This document shows positions 21,370-33,567 of a stretch of 64,000 bases of DNA, piece after piece. Under the pieces are notes generated by a model. The model was not told where the DNA came from. It saw only the letters and a program-made list of their open reading frames with translations, and ran no database searches. Source of the DNA: Hygrophila difformis (Eukaryota > Streptophyta > Magnoliopsida > Lamiales > Acanthaceae); assembly GCA_030278955.1 (NCBI GenBank), contig JAOANR010000011.1:43821417-43885416 (forward strand), given 5' to 3'. The position numbers were made by a program, and so were the translations under genes. Each line of letters begins with the position of its first letter. The stretch's first letter is position 1.

Positions 21370-22059
21370 CAATGTTTTTTCGCCAGGGACATCATCCTGC
21401 CAGGACCAGCTCTAGAACAGGACAGGCTCGAACTACTCGACCTGCCAATGGAACTTCTGGGATAAATCCTCTCCCGCATAGGAGAGGATGACCTCAAAAA
21501 GGTTTTCGCTGCCAGGAGGGTGTGCAAGAAGTTCAAGGCAGCTGGGGATCTCCCCATTGTGTACAAGAGATGTGAACTGGAAACCACAATCGTTAAGATG
21601 TAGGAGATAGGAGTTGAGGCGGAAAAGGAGGAACTCATGCAGAAGTGTGTCGATGCGGGCAACTACTACCTCCAGTTCGTGCCAGCCCTGCAAGCATTTG
21701 GAGCAGGCAATGAGGAAAGGGCCTGCGAACTACTGAAGCCAGGGATTGATGACAATCATAAGGCATCCATCTTTGTCCGCGGATTCATGCTACTCAGCAA
21801 GCTGGAGAAGGAACAGGTGGACCAGGGAATAGCAATGATCAACAGGATGGTGACAGATGAATCAGTCATGGCATACGTCGGCAACAATGTTTTTGCATGG
21901 CTGATGGAAAGTCTGGAGACCCCTGACTTGTTCATATTCCAAGGACCCAGGATCTACTGCCAGAAAGTGCTAGAGAATCAGGATGACGAGGGTGATTACT
22001 GCTTGCCCTGCAGCCTGACAAACTTTGTCCACTGGAGCAGGATTTTCTTCCAGGGATGA
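21370..22059 (+). pseudogene. F-box-protein-like sequence captured in Athila-1
   Basis: One frame from about 21385 to TGA at 22059 reads as a plant F-box protein. The F-box is LLDLPMELL, then ILSRIGEDDLKKVFAARRVCKKF, then DLPIVYKRCEL (21430-21585). Behind it come helical repeats with GNYYLQFVPALQAFGAGNEE and an ARG-like ACELLKPGIDDNHKASIFVRGFML, resembling the Sel1/TPR-like tail of the plant F-box group typified by Arabidopsis At1g67623 and At2g35280. Such proteins act as SCF ubiquitin-ligase substrate adaptors. Two stops interrupt it (TAA at 21463 within the F-box, TAG at 21601), and no start codon precedes the F-box. From the ATG at 21637 a 140-residue tail is open. It lies between pol and the 3' LTR, so it is either a captured host gene fragment or a domesticated accessory ORF. 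Confidence 0.7.
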
Positions 22060-23791
22060 GGGAAAAAGGATGTGGAAGACAGACTCAGCTGTATAGAGTC
22101 ATTTTTTAGTAATGTAAACTGAAACATCAATTAGGAGATCTTTTTGAAATGCTCCTTGCGAAAACTCTATCCAAGTGTATAGCATCTCCTGTAACTAATG
22201 TCTTGATGGGTTTCTGTAAGTAAGGTCGTAGCTTTAAGACGAACCTTGAAACCAATAGAAGTGGTTGTTGGAAGCTGTAATATTGTAACTGATGTATTTA
22301 CCGCTTTTCAAAAGAGAATTTCGTCTTGAATTCTCAAAAATATTTTTGGAAAAAGATGTGTGACAGTCCAAGATGAATAAGTGACTGTCACGCCAAAAAC
22401 AAAGCTGTAACATGCTTGCATGTTCACAGTATCTTTTTACTGCTTTCAATTAAATAACCGGCATAAAACGAGCATAAATCTGTCACCTAAATTCACATGT
22501 TGAATTTAGGCTAAGGATGAAATTTTCAGACTATTAAATTGGGATAAAACAATTAAAAATATGCATGATATAAATTTTTGAGGTTTTGAGCTATAAAAAT
22601 CCAATGATATGATCACTTGGAAGAAAAACAAAATTTTCATGTTGAGAATTTGATTGAATGAAATGCAAGAATTTTTCAAAGGCTAAATTTAAGAATAAAG
22701 GTATGACATGATCAAACCATCCATGTGAGATCTAAGCCGAGTCATTTTTACTCATTATTTATTTGTTGTGTGAAAATCAATTCGATTAAAGGACACTAGA
22801 ACTTGCAATCGGAATCGATTCAAGACCATGCCATATTCCCGAAATCGAGTACATGATCGAGGCACTTAGAAAAACCCAAATTTTTGGCCTTCTCTTGAAT
22901 TCCAAACCCAAAAATATTTTCCCTTTAGGACTAACCAATCTGAGCCTTTAACCCTAATTTTTCTTTGAAACCACTATATTATTCCCAACTCTATAAAAAG
23001 ACCAAGAAATCAAACCCAAGTGTACACGAATCAATTCCATCAAGGCATTATAGTTTATGATCATCAAAAATATCAATCGGTATTCATAAACCGATCAAAA
23101 AAAAAATTGTTGAGATTCATTCAACAGAAATAAATTGCAATGGACAAAGCAAATTAGATTTAGTCTAATGTCATGCAATAGAAAAGAAAAACAAAACAAA
23201 GAAAGAATTGTTGATGATCATAATCCTTAAATAAAAACATGCCAAATTAAGGTGGAATAGATTCGTGCCACTTTTTCAACCCAATAATATCCTTCCTTAC
23301 CTAATGTTACAACTGTATGCCCCGTTATAACCTTAAATAAGACCTCGGGATCTCGATTTGAAGAAATGAGTAGGTGGCGAGTTGGTCTCATTGCAAGCTT
23401 ATGGGAGAATTTATTTGAATTTGATCATGAGCGTATTGTCTAAAAGCCAACTTTGAGGGTGAGTGAAATTTCCGATTCTACTATATGCGAGGCTCTGCTT
23501 TGATTGATTAATGCTCATGTCATGCTGGAATTCAAAAATTAATCCAATGAAAATTTTCTATACATACATTCAAGAAGAATTAACGATAATGATTGCTTTG
23601 TATACTTATCCAAGTGAGAAGTATAATTTCATTAAACACTGCAATCAAGAGAGTTTAATACTTGTAATTTTGATTGTATTATCCCAATATAACAAGAATG
23701 AAATTTTTTTGAAGCCACGCAAATGGATTGAATATGCAGAGTCCATGCTCTTAGGAGCATTGACTCTGATTGCTCGGGGACGATCAGTATT
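22060..23791 (+). other. Athila-1 3' untranslated internal region
   Basis: No coding sequence recognised. A TATA-like CTATAAAAAG lies near 22991, in a context (TTCCCAACTCTATAAAAAGACC) that resembles an LTR promoter, so part of this stretch may be an old LTR fragment. A frame beginning at 23511 is open only because it runs into the LTR. Confidence 0.5.
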
Positions 23792-23805
23792 AAATGTGAG
23801 GATGT
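23792..23805 (+). other. Polypurine tract of Athila-1 (third copy, functional position)
   Basis: AAATGTGAGGATGT ends directly at the 3' LTR start TGATAATGG (23806). This position defines it as the plus-strand primer site. Confidence 0.75.
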
Positions 23806-26800
23806 TGATAATGGCCAAAATTGTCCATTATTTCCAATCCATTTCCGTGTCTGAGACGGACATTTTTATCGTAATCCCATCTTATTTTAATGAGAAAGCA
23901 GTTGAATTCGACAGATTGATGCAAGTTTGTAAGAATAATAAGCTGGTAATGAAATACACAAAAATATGCAATTTTAATTGCATTTGTGTTAGAAAAATCC
24001 AAAAACATGAAAAAAGGAAAAAGAAAAGAAAAAAAGGAATGGAAAGATGGGGCAAAAGAATAAAATAGCCCACAAAAATCAAAAAGATGGGAAAAAGAAT
24101 GAAAATCCCATAAATTGAAATTTTGGTTAAGTGTTGAAGATCAATTCGGTCTATACGCAATTCGGCCTAAACCGAATTCCTCATTAGACCGAATTACTGA
24201 AGAGAAGTGTTGAAGAAGAAAAGAGCAACCAATTCGGTCTGTGGCAATTCGGTCTAAACCGAATTGACCCCTAGACCGAATTGCACTTTGGAAAGAAGAA
24301 GACCCTGAGCAGAACAGAAAAGAAGGAGTTCGATCTATGCAATTCGGTCTAGGCCGAATTGATTGCATAGATCGAATTGCCTCAAAGCAAGGAAACCAAG
24401 CAGGAGCCATCTTCAATTCGACAAGGCCAATTCGGTCTACCCATAGACCGAATCACCACATTTCATGCTCAAGATCAAGGAGAAAGACCTCATGTCACCA
24501 ATTCGGTCTAAACCGAACTACTTGAGGAGACCGAACCACATTCGAAATTGCAGCTGTGAGCACGTGAGAAATGTATGGCACTGTGGATGGGCCCTGATGG
24601 GCCTAGGGTTTCGAGAAGAAGTATAAAAGCTGACCTTCCTCAACACAAGAAAAATACTGACTCACACTTGGACATTTTGCTGGGAGACAAAAAGAAGGAA
24701 CAGAAGGTGTTCTCCACCCCTTAAGGGTTAGGTAGGTAGTTTAGTTTAGTTAGTTTATTTTCAAGTTTGTAGTGTAGTTTTATTGCTTTGAGCTTAGTTT
24801 ATTTTCATAGAAGCTTGTCACTACCTTTAGTGTAGCCATTACCATAAACTTTAAATGCTTTGTAGTTATAATGAACCCTACCTTCAAGCTAATGATGGTT
24901 TTAGGGTTATTTGTTGCTTTCAAGTGTCAATACAAGAAAGAATCCAGAGATGGGTTTTTATTTCAAGTGTTTGGCACTTATTTAATGCTTTCCTTAGCAA
25001 TAAATGTTAGAATGTTTGTTTGTTTCAACTAGGTTACATTTATTATGTCCTAGTTGACTTACATTCTCAATAAGTGCATGTTTAGTGGGTTTTTGGCTTG
25101 TTTTTACACCTTAGTAATTCAAATAAGTGTTCTTAGGTTTTAGATGATTTTAGGCTTGTTAGAATTTATTCCTATGTTTATTCGGTTGCTGTTTTATTCT
25201 CTTTATGTTAGCTTATTGTTGCCTTTGATAATGTAGGTGTTCTTATTTTTATGCAAGTGTTCTTATTATTTATTAGATGTTTAAGTCTTTGATCTTTGAT
25301 TGCTTGTTTGTAGAATTAAGGTTTGTTTCATGCCAATACCCGCTAGCCACGTAACCTACTATGCCTATTTTCCTTAAAACACTCATTAGTGTGGTTCTGA
25401 GGTGACATTGATGTGAAATGAAGGATTTGGTAAATCTTATCCATCATGAACCACACAATGTAAACCGAACCTGCACTTATGAGTTCAAAATATCTTTTAT
25501 GAGAGAAAAGACATGCAATTCGATTTGAGGCAATTCGGTCTAAACCGAATTGCCCATGAGAATGGAATCGCATGGCAAAAAATATTTGTTGAATGCCTTA
25601 TCTAAAAATTTATATGCAATTCGATCTAGGTAATTCAGTCTATACCGAACTGCCCATGAGACCGAATTGCATAGCAAAAATTGTTTTCATGTGGTTTTCT
25701 TGCAATTCGGTCTGTGCAATTCCGTCTAGACCGAATTGCACATATAGATCGAATTGGCTTTGGAAACCACATTGTATGCATTCCATCCCTTCATGCCTTA
25801 GTTTATTTTATGTCTTACCAATTCGAATTGCCAGTTCGGTCTAGACCGAATTCAATTGGTAATTCGAATTTCCCTCTTCTTGGGGGTAAATGCCTTAGCC
25901 AAACTTGAGTGAAGAAATGACTTCATCAATTCGAATTGTCCAATTCGGTTTAGATCGAATTGCTTTGACAATTCGAATTAGAGGATGCTTCATGACTTTA
26001 CAAGGATTAACTGAGCACGGTATTACTTCATACCTCATGCATCCTTAATTCGGCCTAATTTGCATTTTACCCAATAGACCGAATTGCTTTCTTCCTTCTA
26101 CTTTCAAAACTCCAAAAACATTTTATTACTTAAGTTGTGTAAGTTGCATGGGTATATTGGGCCTAGGCCTATTACACCTAATTTTATCCATTACACATCT
26201 CAACTCATTAGTGTCTATTTATTGTGTGATTAACACTCACACAATACCAAAAACATTTTCTTAATTTTGTTTATTTTCCCTTTCATTGTGTGTATGAACA
26301 ACTAGTAAGAAATATATCAGACTAATGTTGGCGGGTATTCCCACACGGATAACTAGCTCGTATTCTGAGTATTAATTACTAGTTGTTATTTTGCATGGTT
26401 CGGATAGTGATCGGTGGAAGCCTTGGCGGTTCGTCCATCCGGGATTGTGACAGCTGCTCAGCTGACTCCTATCCGGATACAGTTTTCTTTTCTTTACCTT
26501 AATTTCAAACCTGAATCTAGAGTTATAGTAATGATAGATAATATATGCCAATGTTATCTAATAATTATTACAGTAATAGAACATGTGGGTTTTCATCCAA
26601 ATTCACAGATAGTGAAGCCTAAGATGACGGCGGCAACTGTCACTTAAGGCATTCCACTGTCTAAAAATCATTCCATCTGGAATACTTGGGACCCGGATAG
26701 CAGATGTTTGCCGTCCGGATAACCCCAATTATTTCTGGCAATCTCTTTAGCCATTTTCTTCGTATCTCTGGCTAATTCATCTTTGTGTATCAAATTCTGT

Positions 26801-28809
26801 CTAACCCCACCATATATTTTGGGGTACTTATTCTACTTCTCATATACATGTATGCATGATACTATTATGTAGATATTGTGGTCTATAATATTTTGGAGAT
26901 CCTTCTCCTTGGACATAGAAGTTTTGATTTAAATCAGATGTTGCATAATAAATTTCCACAAAATCACTTTATAAAATCCAGATCTGAGTAAGGGATAAAT
27001 TCGACAGTTATGACTAACTCATATTCTACTGGGGGTTGATTTTGAGAACTTAGAAGCAGAGTCAGCGATTAGGTCTCACCTAGACTGAAAGGATCTGTGT
27101 TTTAATTGAGAGTTTAGTACCTGTTTAGGGAATGATTTTCAAATATCTATTGGTTTCTCAAAATTACTGTGTGTTGGAAATCTTGTATTAAGTGTTGCAT
27201 CGAATCAGTGTCCACTTGGATTCGGATAAGATGTGATAAATGATATTGGAGGAACAACATATAGGCCTTGGTTAATTTCTAAGGTAAGGTTGAGTATTCT
27301 TTCAACTACTATCTTCTCCCGCCAAAGCCTAAAATTGAGTCTTGAGTGAGTACATTCGGAATAGATTTTCATAGGTCTGTTCCACTCATGTTTGTATCTC
27401 ATAACTAACCGGATGTTATAAGCCCTGTGGCTTACTGATATTTGGGAAGTTCTAAATCTGCATCTGGTCACCAAGACTAGTGGCTCTTTTATACTAACGG
27501 AATGTGATGATCTTTTAAGACTTCCGAGTGATAGGTTTTAAATGCTTTCTTTACTGTTTTCTTTATCGCTTTCTTTAAAATGCTTTCATAGAGGTCACTC
27601 GGAAGAATTAGAGGTTGGCCGCCGGTTGTAAGGTTTAAGAGTTATGGATTAGTTCGGGATTAGATTTAGACTTTGGGTGTGACAAGGGGGATGATAGGAG
27701 TACTTGGCATATCAACTAATGATATGTTCGGTGTTGCTTATCCACCATGGAGGAATAACATACCTCGGCAGGGGCAGTTATTAATCTGTGGTATCTTAGA
27801 GGTTGAGGTCTTAAGGCATGTAAATCCTTGCTGTAAGTACCTGTCTGTTAAAGGGAACATGGTATAGGAAGCATGAGAGTTAGCTAACAGAAAGGATTAT
27901 CCCAAGCGAAGATCTGTGTACAAAAATGGATGTTTAATTGTGTTTCATCTGAATCTTGTCCAATCTTTATTATTTTCTCCCTGTCCCTTCTGTCATATTT
28001 TAAATCCGCTTTCGTAGAATAATTTTACCTGCTTTCTTAGCATAATTCTTATTGCTTTCTTAGAATAGAATTCAATCGCTTTTTAGACTAAATTTACCAT
28101 GCTTTGTAGAATAATCTTTAATTGCTTCCATAGCATAGTTTAAAATATTGTCAAGTAGTTGTTAGAAACCATTACAAAACTTGAATCGAGTAACCGAGTG
28201 GAAAATGTTAGTGAACGACGTGGGCCCTGCTTCTATCGCACATCCTCCAGTGAACGATCCGGTCTTACTATAAATTACTGTAATTTTTGACACCGTGCGC
28301 TTTCGGGGGCACAGTTTCTTAACACGAGTAATAAAAAAGTGACAACCTATAATATATCCCTAATCCCAACTCCATCTTCATAAATTGGTTTCATTAAATA
28401 AAATTGAAAACCAGGATTATGATTTTTCAGAAAATACTCATATAGTGGGAACTTGTCAAAAGTTTCATGGCAAGGAACTTCATGACATGAAATTATGAAA
28501 AGTTTCATGGTGCCGTTGCCGGGGACCTTCAGTGTGGCAGACAGATGTAATAAAAGATACTATATTAAGTATTGAGCATTGATGTCTGTCAAGATTGAAC
28601 TGTCTATCCCGGCTGCACCATGAAATTTGTCAAAAGTTTCATGCCGGGGAGGTCCACAGCGTTGTTTGAAATCAAAGTACCCCACATGAGTAATAAAAAG
28701 TGAAATATATCCTTAAACCCCTTTCCCACGAATCATAACTCTTTTCTTTTAATAAATTTAACCTGGGATATTTTAGAAATGCCCGTGTAGGAAATTGTCA
28801 AATGTTTCA
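23806..28809 (+). repeat. 3' LTR of Athila-1 (about 5004 bp)
   Basis: Matches 7544-12519 from TGATAATGG to TTTCA and is followed by the TSD ACTAC. It carries both palindrome clusters (24142-24536 and 25513-26087), the TATA box at 24622 and the fossil primer-like sites at 28508 and about 28641. Relative to the 5' LTR it has a 14-base half-site unit near 25704 and 12 extra bases near 27552. Confidence 0.93.
24142..26087. repeat. Palindrome clusters A and B of the 3' LTR
   Basis: These are the same modules as in the 5' LTR, at 24142-24536 and 25513-26087, with a few independent base changes. The module at about 25703 keeps an outer half-site that is missing in the 5' LTR copy at 9440. Confidence 0.88.
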
Positions 28810-28814
28810 ACTAC

Positions 28815-29190
28815 ATTACATAAAATTAATCTAACTACCATACACTACTTGAGACCACATTGTGTCTCCAAGAGCAATCTGAAATTCTACATTGTGCGGC
28901 TGTGACTGAGGATGCTGGAGTTGCGAAGAGGATGGTCGGAGATGTGGCCGGAGTGGTGTGACTGAAATGGTGGCCGGAGTTGGGCCGCGGGATGAAGATG
29001 GAGGTGGTCGGCGGCTGAGGCAGCGAGGGCTATGTTGTGGGTTGCCGGAGCTGGGCAGTGGCTGTCGTGAGTTGGAGACAGTGATGGCCGGCCGGAGATT
29101 TGGCCGGAGTGTTGGTGAGGACGACGATGAGGCTTGAAATCGTCTGAATTTTTGGAGGGTGGAGAGTAAATCGTGAGTGGTGGTTGCTGA
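28815..29190 (-). mobile_element. Athila-2 solo LTR, middle piece
   Basis: This is the sequence between the Athila-1 insertion (TSD at 28810-28814) and the Tekay-like LTR (TSD GCTGA at 29186-29190). Once the insertions are removed it joins 7538 on one side and 33568 on the other. It is GC-rich with CCGG-containing phrases and has Ser/Pro-rich open frames on the minus strand that I read as non-coding LTR sequence. Confidence 0.65.
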
Positions 29191-31199
29191 TATAACACCC
29201 CGTAAGGTTTTAAATAAAAAATTTGAATTTAGTAAATAAATATTCAAAATTTTTTCATAAAACTAAATTTTTTTTTAGGAGACGGTATTGTTCAAAGCGT
29301 AGATTAATTAAGTCGATCCTAGTTGTGAACTAACTCTGATAAATTTAAAACTTTTTAAATGTAAGACTATTAGATTAGCTAATAACTATGGAAATGTATA
29401 TATCCTGAAATTACTTAAGACCACCAAATTATTTATAAGAGTTGGAGTAAGGATTTGGTAAAAGTGGATTAGGTTTATAAAATTTATCCTATAAGGGCGT
29501 CGAATAGAAATGTTGTTTAATCGCTAAGACTGAACGAGTTGCAGACTATCGAACATTAACTAGTCTTACGCCCGTGAACTTATATGCTTCAAATTGAACA
29601 TTATGGGACACAGGTTAAGTTATGGAAATTTAACTAAAATACATAAACAAGTGATTGATAAATTACCCTATTCTCAATTAGTAAATTATCTAACTTAAAA
29701 GATTTGAAGACTTGAATTGAACTAATATAAATAGTGAGCTAATTATTTATTAAAAATATAAGATCTCATTATTTAAGTGTAACTTGTTAAATATTTGGAA
29801 TACCAACTTGAATTAATTTAGTGAGGATCATAATAAGTATTTTTAAGTCGTTAGATCTTATTCGATAATCGGGTGTATTTAATTTAATAATATGCAACAA
29901 AGAATCCGAAAGGAGGCTTAGCTTAAGAAAATATATATACATATATTTAATTATTAGAGCCCTAATAAGTTACAAGCTATTTGATTTTAATGAAAGAGTA
30001 TTATAAGCTTTGGAGAAAAAGGTATTGGACATGAGTTAAGTTGTAAAATTCATTACCATAATTTAATTCAAAATACTTAGCCGCTTTAATTATGGAATTA
30101 GTGACGGCCGAATTCTCAAGAAACAAATTGCCCAATTGTGAAACCCCAAGACTTGGGATATTCATTAAAATTTATTAATTAGTTATTTAAGTACTTATTA
30201 GCTTATGACTATTATAAGGCTACATGTTCTTTGTAAATTGTTCGAGACCAATTACGCGATAAGGCGTTGTGGGAGCTTATATATCATTTATGACGTAAAA
30301 GTTATTTGATAAGGCCTAAGAAGCTCATAAACTAGCCATAGAGTATCGGGGCATTTGGAGCTCAAAGTTATTATATTAACTTATAGGAATTTTGCAAAAC
30401 AAGTGTTAAATTAATTTAAAGCCAAAAATCTAAGATCAACAATAAGACATAATTAAGTCCAAATAGAGCAACAATGATTCCGGAATAAACACATTTATCA
30501 AGTCCCTTAATTTATAAGTGTTGGATTATGTAACTAGCCAATATGATTTAATTAGGAATATTTAGCCAACTAGTTTAAGGGACTGGAGACTTGGATTAAA
30601 TTTTATAATACTCCTACCCAAGGTTAATAGGTGGATTATAAGTATAAGGACCATTGATATAATGATTAAATCAAATACTTGATTAATCATTAAAAGAATT
30701 CTTGATGCCCAATTATTCCAAGACTTGGTTTCTTTGCTAAGTGAGACCAATTATTAATTAATTTAAGTAAATTGAATATTGGCTTAGCTTAAAATTGTAA
30801 TACTTTGTGTCATTTGTGTCATCAAGAGTTTAATCGAATCCATTGATGTGTTTAAAGGAATTGGATTAAATGTTAAACATGAATTGGATTATGAAAATTA
30901 AATCCTTACGATTAAAAAAAAATATTCAACCCATCTAATTATCGGAAATTGTCTGATTTATAGTTAACTATGATCCGAAATTGGGGAATGTGGAATCTTG
31001 GACTACTCGACTAACGATACCGAATTAGTACGTAAATTAAGTCCATAATTTAGATTAAATAGTTAATTAGGTCATTAATAGGAGATTGGACCACTTAATA
31101 GTATAGTACATTAAGCAAATAAATAAAAGAAAGTTTAGCCCAACCAACCAAGCCCAGTCCAATTAGGCACAAGCCCAACTAAAACAAAACCCTAACCCT

Positions 31200-31730
31200 A
31201 ACAAGTGCCTGCAGCCGCCGCCCCTTTCCGGCGCCGCCACCGCCGCCGGCGAACTTCCGGCGAGCCGCCGGCCACCACTCAGCCCTCGTTCGGACCTCCA
31301 TCGCCACCATCTTTTCCCCAAGATTCCACATCTCATCCCCAAGCCACCACCTCCGCGGCCACAGGCGCCACCACTCCGCCACCGCCGCTCCCCTTTCCGA
31401 CACCACCACCATCTTCCCCAAATCTTCAAATCGCCATGGAAACCGAGCCACCACCATTTACACCTCCTCCAATCCTCCAACAAAACCAACACCCAATCGA
31501 AAATTAAAACTAAAACCAAAAATTAGAGAAGGAAAAGGAGGAGAAGAATAGAGAGAGAGAGAGAGAGAGATCCGAGGGTGAGAGAGGAGCCAAGGCCATG
31601 ACCGAGCCTCCGTCACCGACGCCGCCGCCTCCGGCCTTCTCTCGCCACCGCAGCCGCACCGCCATCCCGCTGTCGCCGCCGCCATCACCACTCGTCACCC
31701 CTTCTCTGCCGTCCTCCCCCTTTCAAAACA
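31200..31730. other. GC-rich block and (GA)n run inside the solo LTR
   Basis: CCGCCG-type triplets (31210-31400) and a GAGAGA run (31550-31570) contrast with the AT-rich rest of the LTR. They give Pro/Ala-rich or Gly/Arg-rich frames in all directions, a composition effect and not a gene. Confidence 0.6.
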
Positions 31731-32067
31731 CCAATCCATTTTTTTCAAAGCACCAAGAAAAGAGAAGGGATAGAGCACGGTATTACCTTGAGGCCTCTTT
31801 TATCCATTGAGTATCTTGTGTCCCTTGTGTTTCTTTGAGAGTTCTTGAGACAAACAAAATCTGAGATTGATTGAGAACAAAGAAAAGAGAGAGGAGAAAG
31901 GGGGGGGCACAACCGAGACAAGAGAGAAAGAATGGGAAATGGGGTATAAGTTGATAGATTGAATCATTAATTTGACAACTGATGGGAATTGGTGGAAACA
32001 TGTTGGTTTTTCTCAAGTCCTGGAGCAGATGAACTTTGGACTGGATAATTAAGATAGCCCCTAATCC

Positions 32068-32076
32068 CTATAAATA
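32068..32076 (+). promoter_or_regulatory. TATA box of the Tekay-like LTR
   Basis: CTATAAATA within CCCTATAAATACACGCCC is a strong plant TATA context. It is consistent with a U3/R boundary about two thirds into the LTR. Confidence 0.5.
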
Positions 32077-33567
32077 CACGCCCATTCCACTTAAAAATAT
32101 TTGCTCACCATTTCATAATTCTAAGTAAGCAATCATTAGAGTTCCAAATTAGATTAATCAACAAGGTCTCGAAGAGTTGGCTAGTTCCGATGAAAGTTTA
32201 GTTCCGGGTAAGATTTATTAAGTCGGAAACTTTTAGTTAATATTTCTGTTTAAATATCATACTAAGTTAATATTAAAATCTTGCTAGCGAAATAGCTATA
32301 AAGGGATATCTGCTCGTAGCCTACGCATGTGTTGCATCCATCCCGTCTTCGGTGACTGTAAGTAGATTTTTACTCTTTGGAGTAAACCCAAATTATTTAG
32401 CTTAAGCATAAATTTCAAAAAAACCATTTTTATTACTTTTTAAATTTATGCTTATAGCTCCCTACTGCTTTTGGATTATTGGTATGCCATTTTACTGTGC
32501 TTATTTAATTTTTGCAATAAATAATATGGATTTTTGGAGCTCATTGTTACGGGGTGGGTCTACGCTACTGGGTCGGCTCAACGCCACCTCCGCCGTTTGC
32601 GTGCGTCGCATGCCATTCGGGGACCGTTGAAAACTAGCGCGACGTCATGGTTGGATTCCGTGTGGTCTGAGGGAATTTCTTACCTCCACCACAACCCTTG
32701 AATGTATGTGAGAACTGGGCCCTACAATAGGGAACCTGCACATCATGTTGGCTGAGAAATTTATTTCTTGGTAGCGCATAGTGTCATATTATCTCTTCCC
32801 GGGATTAGATTTATATGGATTTTGTCTGTGCTTAAATTAATTCTCGTTTTAGCATACCATTACCATAACTGTTCTTTTTAAACTATTTCTGCAACCCGAC
32901 CTCCTCCGGGAGTAAAGGTCTACTTACTCAGCGATTGTTTTCGCTGACTCTACATTTTTCACCATTTCCTTTCAGGTTTTAGGATCTGCAAGGCATCTTT
33001 TGCACGGGCACGGTTGGGGTATTATTCACGTAAAAATGTATATTTTAAAAACCCCCTTTGTGATAATAATACATTACTTGGCATAGAAAGTTATTTATGA
33101 AGTATGAACAAGTTTTGGGTTTTATCCCGTTTGTGCAACCTTGTGCCCTACTGTTTAAACAATGCATTTTGCGTTTAACAGTGTTAATTTTTGTAATGCG
33201 AGTTAGACAACCCTTTTTACAATATTTTTCAAATGCGAGGTACAACCTCTTTTAAAATAAAAACTTCCATGGATTCATTCCATTTCTATCGTTGAGCTCC
33301 TTGAGGAATGCGTTCCTCCGTTTGGTTACGCTATACCAAACATTTTTTATTAAGCTTATTTTATACTTTTCACAGTATTATAAGCTTCTTTGCGAATTAT
33401 ATGCTAGCTTGTCCGGAACGTGGTTAGCATATACATTCAGCTGCAATATTTATTCTAGCCTTAGCGTATTTCGGGCAATCCGGAATGCGTGGCGGTAGCA
33501 CCCCGCCCATTGTTCCCGCTCTTCTCTTCCGCTGCATCTTTTGGGAAAATGGGGGTGTTACAGCTGA

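Larger units (their letters stand above)
7544..28809 (+). mobile_element. 21.3-kb Athila-type Ty3/gypsy retrotransposon (Athila-1)
   Basis: Direct repeats of about 5 kb (7544-12519 and 23806-28809) start TGATAATGG and end TTTCA. They are flanked by the exact 5-bp duplication ACTAC (7539-7543 and 28810-28814). The primer-binding site follows the first LTR, gag-pol is in the expected order with an Athila-like FMDDFSVYG polymerase motif, and a purine-rich tract precedes the second LTR. The two LTRs are nearly identical by eye, so the insertion is young relative to its surroundings. The coding region is broken by several stops and frameshifts. About 5 kb between pol and the 3' LTR holds palindromes, a possible spliced ORF and an F-box-like segment. 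The size is far above the 10-12 kb usual for Athila elements. Confidence 0.93.
29191..33562 (+). mobile_element. Solo LTR, Tekay/Del-like (about 4.4 kb)
   Basis: Begins TATAACACCCC (one change from the TGTAACACCC start usual in Tekay/Del chromovirus LTRs) and ends GGGGGTGTTACA. It is flanked by the exact 5-bp duplication GCTGA (29186-29190 and 33563-33567). No gag or pol is inside, so it is a solo LTR left by recombination. It contains a TATA box near 32068, a GC-rich block at 31200-31440 and a GA microsatellite. Orientation is set by the TATA box. The lineage call rests on the termini and length only. Confidence 0.7.

Noticed and set aside
23511..24068. 185-residue frame across the 3' LTR boundary
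   Set aside because: It runs from untranslated element sequence through the polypurine tract into the LTR. The LTR part also occurs at 7549-7806 with a different upstream sequence.
28831..29247. Ser/Pro/Arg-rich minus-strand frames here and at 33424-33963
   Set aside because: Both lie in pieces of one Athila-2 LTR, in GC-rich stretches, and run into unrelated sequence at the insertion junctions. Composition explains the open frames.
31163..31698. Several overlapping Gly/Trp/Arg-rich and Pro-rich frames
   Set aside because: All six frames are open in this GC-rich patch of the Tekay-like LTR, a composition effect.
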